From contig DASSKO010000017.1 of NCBI GenBank assembly GCA_035690425.1, positions 1 through 5,396 on the forward strand: 5,396 nucleotides of DNA. Reading direction: 5' to 3'. The position numbers were made by a program, and so were the translations under genes. A model generated the notes under the pieces. It was not told where the DNA came from, did no database searches, and worked only from the letters and a program-made list of their open reading frames with translations. Within the stretch, counting starts at the first letter, position 1. Every line of letters starts with the position of its first letter. Origin of the DNA: DASSKO01 sp035690425. Its GTDB lineage: Bacteria; Actinomycetota; Actinomycetes; Propionibacteriales; Nocardioidaceae. This document shows positions 1 through 4,694 of this stretch, piece after piece.

Positions 1-944
1 CCGGCGGCGAGGACGACTTCGCGGTGCTGGAGCACGTCGGCACACCGCGCGACTTCGCGAGCGAGGGGTTCGAGCCGAAGGACCACCTCGAGCTGGGGGA
101 GCTGCTCGGGGCGATCGACGTCAAGCGAGGTGCGAAGGTCAGCGGTGCCCGCTTCTACTTCCTCACCGGCATCGGGGCGCAGCTGGAGCTTGCGCTGGTG
201 TCGATGGCGATCGACCACGCGGTCGAGGCGGGCTTCACCCCGGTGATCCCGCCGGCGCTGGTGAAGCCGCGCGCGATGGCAGGCACCGGATTCCTCGGGC
301 AGGCGGCCGACGACGTCTACCACCTCACTCAGGACGACCTCTACCTCGTGGGTACGTCGGAGGTGCCGCTGGCGGCCTACCACTCCGAGGAAATCATCGA
401 CGGCGCGACGTTGCCGCTGCGCTACGCCGGCTACAGCCCCTGCTTCCGTCGCGAGGCGGGCTCGTACGGCAAGGACACCCGTGGGATCTTCCGGGTGCAC
501 TGGTTCGACAAGGTCGAGATGTTCTCCTACACCACCGTCGCCGATTCCTACGCCGAGCACGAGCGGCTGCTGGCGACCGAGAAGTCCTGGATGGCGAAGA
601 TGGAGCTGGCCTACCGAGTGATCGACACTGCGGCAGGTGACCTGGGCCTGTCCGCGATCCGCAAGTTCGACTGCGAGGCGTGGATCCCGACGCAGGGCAA
701 GTACCGCGAGCTCACCTCGACGTCCAACTGCACCGACTTCCAGACCCGGCGGCTGGACACCCGCGGCCGGTTCGCCGACGGCGTGCAGCCGATCGCCACC
801 CTCAACGGCACACTGGTCGCGATCCCGCGCACGATCGTCGCCCTGCTCGAGACGCATCAGCGAGCAGACGGCTCGATACGGGTGCCCTCGGCGCTGCAGC
901 CCTATCTCGGCGGCCGAGAGGTGCTGGAGCCCGTCGGCCGATGA
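1..944 (+). CDS. serS: Seryl-tRNA synthetase (serine--tRNA ligase), 5' end missing
   Basis: Cytoplasmic class II aminoacyl-tRNA synthetase that activates serine with ATP and loads it onto tRNA-Ser (and tRNA-Sec where present). The reading frame is open from the left edge (first whole codon at 3) and ends at TGA 942-944, showing 313 residues. Family members are about 420 residues, so roughly the first 110, most of the N-terminal tRNA-binding coiled coil, lie outside the window. The catalytic domain is intact: a motif 1 region ending in GFTPVIPP, the serine-site TSE at 354-362, motif 2 CFRREAGSYGKDTRG from 441 with its FRRE core, the family segment YRELTSTSNCTDFQTRR, and motif 3 NGTLVAIPRTIVALLE at 804-851 with its arginine at 828-830. 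The C-terminus (RVPSALQPYLGGREVLEP) is typical of actinobacterial SerRS. The GTG at 24 is an internal valine codon, not the start. The stop overlaps the next gene's ATG by four bases, so the two are probably cotranscribed. Identification is secure. Confidence 0.97.
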   Translation, partial: GGEDDFAVLEHVGTPRDFASEGFEPKDHLELGELLGAIDVKRGAKVSGARFYFLTGIGAQLELALVSMAIDHAVEAGFTPVIPPALVKPRAMAGTGFLGQAADDVYHLTQDDLYLVGTSEVPLAAYHSEEIIDGATLPLRYAGYSPCFRREAGSYGKDTRGIFRVHWFDKVEMFSYTTVADSYAEHERLLATEKSWMAKMELAYRVIDTAAGDLGLSAIRKFDCEAWIPTQGKYRELTSTSNCTDFQTRRLDTRGRFADGVQPIATLNGTLVAIPRTIVALLETHQRADGSIRVPSALQPYLGGREVLEPVGR

Positions 945-1753
945 CAGAGTCTTCCGCGGTCGCGCCGTCGCACGACTTCCGCCCCCGGCTGGTCGCGCTG
1001 GACATCGATGGCACGCTGCTCGACAGCACCGAGCGGATCGCGCCCTCGGTCCACGACGCTGTGGGCCGCGTGCGCGATGCCGGCGTACCCGTGGTGCTGT
1101 CGACCGGCAGATCCACCTTCGGCATCAACTGGGTGCTCGAGGCCCTCGAGCTTCCCGACGGCATGGCGGTGGCCAGCAACGGCGCGGTGACGTTCTCGTA
1201 CTGGCCGGTCGAGGTGCGCCACTCCACTACCTTCGACCCACGCGAGACGGTCAAGCTGCTGCTCGACCATGTCCCCGACGCGCTGGTGGCGGTGGAGGTG
1301 GTCGGCCGGGGCTACCGCGTCAACCGGCACTTCCCCGACGGCGAGATCACCGGCGAGATGTGGATCGAGTCGGTCGAGGACCTGGTCGCCGAGCCGGTCA
1401 CCCGTGTGATCGTCCGCGACCCCTCGCAGTCGGCCGAGGAGTTCGTCGAGCTGGCCGAGCGGCTCGGTCTGCACGGCACCAACTACTTCGTCGGCTACAC
1501 GGCGTGGCTCGACCTCGCGCCCGAAGGTGTGTCGAAGGCTTCCGCGCTGGAGGCGCTCGCCGGCGAGCTGGGGGTGCGGCAGTGCGACGTACTCGCCATC
1601 GGTGACGGCCGCAACGACACCGAGATGTTGCGCTGGGCCGGACGTGGGGTGGCGATGGGACACGCACCGCTGTCGGTCCAGGAGGCCGCCGACGACGTCA
1701 CCGCCACGCTGGCCGACGACGGTGTCGCGTTCGAGCTCGCCCGCTGGTTCTGA
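941..1753 (+). CDS. Cof-type HAD-superfamily hydrolase (first of two), downstream of serS
   Basis: Predicted cytosolic Mg-dependent phosphatase of the haloacid dehalogenase superfamily, Cof/class IIB type, 270 residues, the usual length for this type. All four HAD motifs are visible: motif I DIDGT with nucleophile D21 and acid/base D23; motif II in STGR (54-57); motif III lysine K199 in EGVSKASAL; motif IV GDGRND with D222 and D226. SNGA at 79-82 is the conserved Cof-family turn. Residues from about 85 to 190 would be the C2-type cap that sets substrate choice, so the substrate (sugar phosphates, nucleotides and FMN or PLP are known in the family) cannot be named. The ATG at 941 was chosen because it overlaps the serS stop as ATGA, leaves 20 residues before motif I, and has GGAG at 926-929. 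It is probably translationally coupled to serS. No damage is visible. The family is secure, the substrate unknown. Confidence 0.93.
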   Translation: MTESSAVAPSHDFRPRLVALDIDGTLLDSTERIAPSVHDAVGRVRDAGVPVVLSTGRSTFGINWVLEALELPDGMAVASNGAVTFSYWPVEVRHSTTFDPRETVKLLLDHVPDALVAVEVVGRGYRVNRHFPDGEITGEMWIESVEDLVAEPVTRVIVRDPSQSAEEFVELAERLGLHGTNYFVGYTAWLDLAPEGVSKASALEALAGELGVRQCDVLAIGDGRNDTEMLRWAGRGVAMGHAPLSVQEAADDVTATLADDGVAFELARWF

Positions 1754-1766
1754 GCGGGGCATCTTC

Positions 1767-1817
1767 GCGATCTCGGCGTGAATATTTGAGGGGGGCGCCC
1801 CTTCGCCGCGAGATCGC
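1767..1817. repeat. Nested inverted repeat between the two HAD genes
   Basis: The 100-base gap 1754-1853 holds a perfect 9-base inverted repeat: GCGATCTCG at 1767-1775 against CGAGATCGC at 1809-1817. Three more pairs (1776-1778 with 1804-1806) can form past a two-base bulge. Inside lies a second hairpin, AGGGG 1789-1793 against CCCCT 1798-1802 with loop GGCG, overlapping the palindrome GGGGCGCCCC (1792-1801). The part between them, around TGAATATTTGAG, is unusually AT-rich for this window. The element starts 13 bases after the first HAD stop, so it could be a terminator for the serS transcript, although only a short TTT run follows the right arm. It could equally be a dispersed palindromic repeat or a protein-binding site. 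The structure is seen in the sequence; its role is inferred. Confidence 0.6.
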
Positions 1818-1841
1818 AGGTTTGTCTCGGGCGCAGCCTGG

Positions 1842-1847
1842 GACAAT
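1842..1847 (+). promoter_or_regulatory. Candidate -10 element (GACAAT), leaderless start of second HAD gene
   Basis: GACAAT ends 6 bases before the GTG at 1854, which would put the transcription start at or next to the start codon. No convincing ribosome binding site precedes this GTG, which fits a leaderless mRNA. A -35 is weak: TTGTCT at 1822-1827 leaves only 14 bases of spacing. The surrounding 17 bases resemble those at the nitrilase start (4681-4697) at 14 of 17 positions. Confidence 0.5.
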
Positions 1848-1853
1848 GGCCGG

Positions 1854-2651
1854 GTGCCGCCCTATGCTCCGCGTGTGATCGCCACCGACCTCGACGGCAC
1901 GCTGCTGCGCAGCGACGGCTCGATCTCCGCCCGCACCCGGGACGCCCTGGCGCTCGCCGAGCGGGCCGGCTCCCAGGTCATCTTCGTGTCCGGACGCCCG
2001 CCGCGGTGGCTCGACGAGCTGGCGGACGCGATCGGCGCGCACGGCCTCGCGATCTGCGCCAACGGCGCTCTCGTGTACGACGTCGCCGACCGGGAGGTGG
2101 TCGAACAGCACGGCCTGCCGGGCGAGGCCGCGCTGCAGGTCGCCCGGGCGCTGCGCGAAGCGGTGCCGGGCGTGGTCTTCGCTGTCGAGCGGCGGCTGGA
2201 GTTCGGCCGCGAACCGGTCTTCATGGAGCACTGGCCGCTGCCCGACGGCGCGATCGAGGCCGAGCTCGAGGAGCTGCTGGTCGACCCGGTCGCCAAGCTG
2301 ATCGCGCGCCACGACGACCTCGACGCCGACGAGTTCAAGTCCCGGGCCGCCGAGGTGGTGGGGTCGATGGCCGAAGCCACCCACTCCAGTCCCAGCGCGA
2401 TGCTGGAGATCAGCGCGGCCGGCGTGTCCAAGGCCACCACGCTCGCGCAGCTGTGCGCGGAGCGCGACGTCGAGCCCGAGCAGGTGCTCGCCTTCGGTGA
2501 CATGCCCAACGACGTGCCGATGCTGTCGTGGGCCGGCACCTCCTACGCGGTGGCCAACGCCCACCCCGACGCGGTCGAGGTCGCCGACCACCGATGCGGC
2601 AGCAACGACGAAGACGGCGTGGCCGAGGTGCTCGAGCGGGTCTTCGGCTGA
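1854..2651 (+). CDS. Cof-type HAD-superfamily hydrolase (second of two)
   Basis: Second predicted Cof/class IIB HAD phosphatase, 265 residues, cytosolic. Motif I is DLDGT with D12 and D14; motif II is SGR (46-48); the Cof turn is ANGA (69-72); motif III lysine is K193 in AGVSKATTL; motif IV is GDMPND with D216 and D220. The cap lies at about residues 75-185. This cap is clearly different from that of the preceding gene, so the two probably act on different substrates even though the catalytic cores match. The GTG at 1854 was chosen because a -10-like element sits 6 bases upstream. A later in-frame GTG at 1875 would give a protein starting just before motif I and cannot be excluded. It has its own putative promoter and is separated from the upstream gene by an inverted repeat, so it is probably an independent transcript. 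It converges on bpa 15 bases after its stop. Substrate unknown. Confidence 0.92.
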   Translation: MPPYAPRVIATDLDGTLLRSDGSISARTRDALALAERAGSQVIFVSGRPPRWLDELADAIGAHGLAICANGALVYDVADREVVEQHGLPGEAALQVARALREAVPGVVFAVERRLEFGREPVFMEHWPLPDGAIEAELEELLVDPVAKLIARHDDLDADEFKSRAAEVVGSMAEATHSSPSAMLEISAAGVSKATTLAQLCAERDVEPEQVLAFGDMPNDVPMLSWAGTSYAVANAHPDAVEVADHRCGSNDEDGVAEVLERVFG

Positions 2652-2666
2652 GGCGCTACCGGTGCG

Positions 2667-3236
2667 TCACAGGTACATCCCGCCGCCGGGGCCCCGCTCA
2701 CGCTGACCGTGCTCGCCGGGCGGACCCTGCTGAGCCTCCGGGGGCACCACGCCGGGCGGCAGCTGGCGGCGCATCTGCTCCAGCTGCGCACGGGCGGCCA
2801 TCTGCTGGGCATAGATCGCGGTCTGGATGCCGTGGAAGAGGCCCTCGAGCCAGCCGACGAGCTGTGCCTGGGCGATGCGCAACTCGGACTCCGACGGGGT
2901 ACCGTCGGCGAAGGGCAGGCTGATCCGCTCCAGCTCCTCGATCAGCTCCGGGGCCAGTCCCTGCTCGAGCTCCTTGATCGACGACTTGTGGATCTCGGCG
3001 AGGCGTTGGCGGCTCGCCTCGTCCAACGGCGCCGACTTCACCTCGTCGAGCAGCTGGCGGATCATGCTGCCGATCCGCATCACCTTGTCGGGTCGCTCCA
3101 CGAGCTCGGTGAGGGACCGGTCGGAGCGCTCGGCGTCGTCGGTGCCGCCGGCCATCGCCATCCCCTCCGGACCGACCACCACGATGCGGGGGTCCTCGGA
3201 CTGCTCGGCTCGCCGCTCTTGGGGCTGTTCAGTCAT
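2667..3236 (-). CDS. bpa: Bacterial proteasome activator Bpa/PafE (formerly DUF2587)
   Basis: ATP-independent activator that forms a ring on the ends of the 20S proteasome and opens its gate, allowing Pup-independent degradation of unfolded proteins in the cytosol. The protein has 189 residues (about 174 in Mycobacterium tuberculosis). Visible order: a charged N-terminal tail (1-40) containing RIVVVGPEGM at 17-26; a helical core (about 41-158) including LVERPDKVMRIGSMIRQLLDEV and AQAQLVGWLEGLFHGIQTAI; a Pro/Gly/Gln-rich flexible linker (159-186); and the terminal MYL, a hydrophobic-Tyr-X proteasome-docking motif. The known mycobacterial end is GQYL, so methionine replaces glutamine here. The ATG at 3236 is preferred over an in-frame TTG at 3245 because a -10-like TAGGTT lies 7 bases before it; AGG within the same stretch could instead act as a ribosome binding site. 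It lies downstream of the oxidoreductase on the same strand, 75 bases away. Its presence implies proteasome core genes elsewhere in the genome. Confidence 0.95.
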   Translation of the reverse strand: MTEQPQERRAEQSEDPRIVVVGPEGMAMAGGTDDAERSDRSLTELVERPDKVMRIGSMIRQLLDEVKSAPLDEASRQRLAEIHKSSIKELEQGLAPELIEELERISLPFADGTPSESELRIAQAQLVGWLEGLFHGIQTAIYAQQMAARAQLEQMRRQLPPGVVPPEAQQGPPGEHGQRERGPGGGMYL

Positions 3237-3243
3237 GGTCTCC

Positions 3244-3249
3244 AACCTA
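3244..3249 (-). promoter_or_regulatory. Candidate -10 element (TAGGTT), leaderless start of bpa
   Basis: Read on the - strand, TAGGTT matches the actinobacterial TANNNT -10 pattern and is followed by 7 bases (GGAGACC) and the bpa ATG, suggesting a leaderless transcript. TTGACG at 3272-3277 looks like a good -35, but its 22-base spacing is too long for a standard promoter, so it may be fortuitous. Confidence 0.45.
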
Positions 3250-3267
3250 CGTGGTCGCCGGCCAGCA

Positions 3268-3304
3268 GGCCCGTCAAGAGTGCCGACCAGAGGGCCGACC
3301 AGAG
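3268..3304. repeat. 12-base tandem repeat upstream of bpa
   Basis: TGCCGACCAGAG (3281-3292) is followed directly by GGCCGACCAGAG (3293-3304), 11 of 12 bases identical. An imperfect third unit, GGCCCGTCAAGAG, abuts them at 3268-3280. All lie in the 75-base gap between the oxidoreductase stop and the bpa start, 32 to 68 bases upstream of the bpa ATG. The placement suits a regulator-binding array at the bpa promoter. A chance duplication is equally possible. Confidence 0.55.
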
Positions 3305-3311
3305 AGCCCGG

Positions 3312-4286
3312 TCACAGCTTCAGCAGGACCTTGCCGATGTGCTCGCTGGACTCCAGCACCCGGTGCGCCTCCTGCACCTCGTCCAGCGACAGCGTCGCAT
3401 GCACGATCGGGCGGACCAGACCGTCCTCGATCAGCGGCCACACGCGCTCCCGGGTGCTGGCGACGATCGCGGCCTTCTCGCCGTCGGGTCGTCCGCGCAG
3501 CGAGGTCGCCGTCACCGCGGCGCGCTTGGTCAGCAGCGCACCCATGTCGAGCTCACCCTTGCGGCCACCCTGCAGTCCGATCGTGACCAGCCGGCCGCTG
3601 GTGGCGAGCGCCTTGATGTTGCGCTCGAGGTACTTGGCCCCCATGTTGTCGAGGATGACGTTGACCCCGCCGTCGGTCTCCAGGCGTACGACCTCGAGGA
3701 AGTCCTCCTCGCGGTAGTTGATCGCGACGTCGGCGCCCAGGTCACGACAGGCGTCGAGCTTGGCCGGCGTACCCGCGGTGACGAAGACCCGGGCCTCGAA
3801 GGCCTTGCCCAGCTGGATCGCCATCGTCCCGATGCCGCTGGACCCACCGTGCGCAAGCAGCGTCTCCTTCGGCTGCAGCCCCGCGACCATGAACACGTTG
3901 GACCACACCGTGCACGTCACCTCGGGCAGCGCCGCCGCCGTCACCAGGTCGACGCCGCGCGGGATCGGCAGCAGCTGAGTGGCGGGTACGGCGACCCGGG
4001 CCGCGTAGCCACCTCCGGACAGCAGTGCGCAGGCCTCGTCGCCGACCGACCAGCCCTCGACGCCCTCGCCGACCGAGGCGACGACGCCGGAGCACTCCAA
4101 ACCGAGTATGTCGGAGGCGCCCGGCGGCGGTGGATAGAAGCCCTGCCGCTGCATGATGTCGGCCCGGTTGACGGCAGTGGCCGCCACGTCGAGGACGACC
4201 TCGCCTGCGGCCGGTGTCGGGTCGGGGACCTCACCGACCTTCATTACCTCGACGCCGCCAGAGTCAGAACACAGGACTGCACGCAT
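3312..4286 (-). CDS. NAD(P)H quinone oxidoreductase, PIG3-like, zinc-free MDR family
   Basis: Predicted cytosolic NAD(P)H-dependent oxidoreductase of the medium-chain dehydrogenase/reductase superfamily, quinone oxidoreductase branch, 324 residues, normal for the family. The N-terminal GroES-like catalytic domain (about 1-120) has the PIG3-type signature NRADIMQRQGFYPPPPG (40-56), then DILGLECSG (59-67). The Rossmann cofactor domain carries HGGSSGIGTMAIQLGK (146-161), the glycine-rich AxxGxxG-type loop, and DLGADVAINYREEDF (182-196). The zinc-binding cysteines of alcohol dehydrogenases are absent, as expected. Reduction of quinones or reactive carbonyls is the family role; the true substrate is unknown. 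The ATG at 4286 gives a standard N-terminus MRAV; an in-frame GTG lies three codons upstream, and a -10-like TAGGGT sits 7 bases before the ATG. It lies between the DUF6457 gene (47 bases upstream) and bpa (75 bases downstream), all on the same strand. Confidence 0.93.
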   Translation of the reverse strand: MRAVLCSDSGGVEVMKVGEVPDPTPAAGEVVLDVAATAVNRADIMQRQGFYPPPPGASDILGLECSGVVASVGEGVEGWSVGDEACALLSGGGYAARVAVPATQLLPIPRGVDLVTAAALPEVTCTVWSNVFMVAGLQPKETLLAHGGSSGIGTMAIQLGKAFEARVFVTAGTPAKLDACRDLGADVAINYREEDFLEVVRLETDGGVNVILDNMGAKYLERNIKALATSGRLVTIGLQGGRKGELDMGALLTKRAAVTATSLRGRPDGEKAAIVASTRERVWPLIEDGLVRPIVHATLSLDEVQEAHRVLESSEHIGKVLLKL

Positions 4287-4293
4287 GACCCCC

Positions 4294-4299
4294 ACCCTA
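4294..4299 (-). promoter_or_regulatory. Candidate -10 element (TAGGGT), leaderless start of the oxidoreductase
   Basis: On the - strand TAGGGT is followed by 7 bases (GGGGGTC) and the oxidoreductase ATG, the same geometry as at bpa. With 17-base spacing the -35 region reads GACGAC (4317-4322), a poor match. The G-rich stretch before the ATG could alternatively serve as a weak ribosome binding site if the gene is read from the upstream DUF6457 transcript. Confidence 0.45.
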
Positions 4300-4333
4300 G
4301 TGAACCGAGTCCGGCGGTCGTCCCCCGGTGGGC

Positions 4334-4585
4334 TCAGGACTCCGAGGACTCGGACGACACGCGGGTGACGAGGGCGTTGGCGCTGTCGATGCAGTCCGAG
4401 ATGTCCTCCGACGATCCGCCCCGCTTGCCGGCCGCGTAGCCCACCATGAAAGTCGTCACCGGCGCCGACGGCCGGTTGACGCCGCGTGCGGCGTCGCGGG
4501 CGAGGTCGAGGACCGCGGTCATGTCGATCTCGGTGTCGATGCCGAACTCGTCGGCCAGGACGTCCATCCACTCTTGAATCGTCAC
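4334..4585 (-). CDS. Small DUF6457-type protein, function unknown
   Basis: An 83-residue acidic protein that I recognise as resembling the DUF6457 family of small actinobacterial proteins; no reaction is established for it. Visible features: an N-terminal helix TIQEWMDVLADEFGID (2-17), a second likely helix MTAVLDLARDAARGV (about 23-37), the segment NRPSAPVTTFMVGYAAGKRGG (about 38-58), which is the most family-like part, then a helix ending in a Ser/Glu tail SSESSES. There is no signal peptide or membrane segment. From memory, DUF6457 domains also occur near or fused to molybdenum-cofactor proteins, but nothing in this window supports that link. The GTG at 4585 is well supported by GGAGGA 7 bases upstream. 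It is first in a three-gene leftward run with the quinone oxidoreductase and bpa, and divergent from the nitrilase. Coding potential is secure, the family name likely. Confidence 0.85.
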   Translation of the reverse strand: MTIQEWMDVLADEFGIDTEIDMTAVLDLARDAARGVNRPSAPVTTFMVGYAAGKRGGSSEDISDCIDSANALVTRVSSESSES

Positions 4586-4592
4586 GGTTCTC

Positions 4593-4598
4593 TCCTCC
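4593..4598 (-). promoter_or_regulatory. Shine-Dalgarno sequence of the DUF6457 gene
   Basis: GGAGGA on the - strand, 7 bases from the GTG at 4585. It is the only strong ribosome binding site in the window and fixes that start. It also shows that this mRNA has a 5' leader, unlike its neighbours. Confidence 0.8.
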
Positions 4599-4616
4599 AG
4601 CGCTCAGTTGCGGTGC

Positions 4617-4645
4617 GTCTTACCAGCGTCCGGCCAGTCTCGCAG
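4617..4645 (-). promoter_or_regulatory. Weak candidate promoter for the DUF6457 gene
   Basis: On the - strand CTGCGA (4640-4645) and TAAGAC (4617-4622) are separated by 17 bases and lie upstream of the ribosome binding site in the 109-base divergent gap. Only three of six -35 bases match the consensus, so this is a suggestion. A promoter is expected in this gap because the neighbouring gene runs the other way. Confidence 0.25.
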
Positions 4646-4682
4646 TCGGCGGCCACGCGCCCACAGGGTGGTGATCGGCGGG

Positions 4683-4688
4683 CACAAT
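4683..4688 (+). promoter_or_regulatory. Candidate -10 element (CACAAT), leaderless start of the nitrilase gene
   Basis: CACAAT ends 6 bases before the ATG at 4695, and no ribosome binding site is evident. The 17 bases 4681-4697 match those at the second HAD start (1840-1856) at 14 positions, with the same spacing. This supports a leaderless promoter. No clear -35 is visible. Confidence 0.5.
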
Positions 4689-4694
4689 GGTCGG

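Noticed and set aside
24..26. GTG at 24 as the start of a shortened SerRS.
   Set aside because: The frame is open to the left edge, and the residues before it (GGEDDFA) read as ordinary SerRS sequence. A start here would remove the tRNA-binding arm.
902..1846. Long open frame on the - strand opposite the first HAD gene (also 1698-2591 opposite the second).
   Set aside because: The translation is compositionally biased with no recognisable motif, while the + strand frame carries all four HAD motifs. Long antisense frames are expected in GC-rich DNA.
2687..2696. Perfect 10-base palindrome CGGGGCCCCG near the 3' end of bpa.
   Set aside because: It lies in Gly/Pro codons of the linker, has no loop, and short GC palindromes are common at this base composition.
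4305..4353. Inverted repeat CCGAGTCC/GGACTCGG spanning the DUF6457 stop and the gap before the oxidoreductase.
   Set aside because: The loop would be about 33 bases, and the right arm is part of the repetitive Ser/Glu codon run of the tail, so it is probably a codon-repeat effect rather than a terminator.
2709..4439. A 576-codon open frame on the + strand across bpa and the oxidoreductase.
   Set aside because: It is the mirror frame of two well-recognised - strand genes. Its Leu/Arg/His/Gln-rich translation has no domain, and it crosses their intergenic gap.
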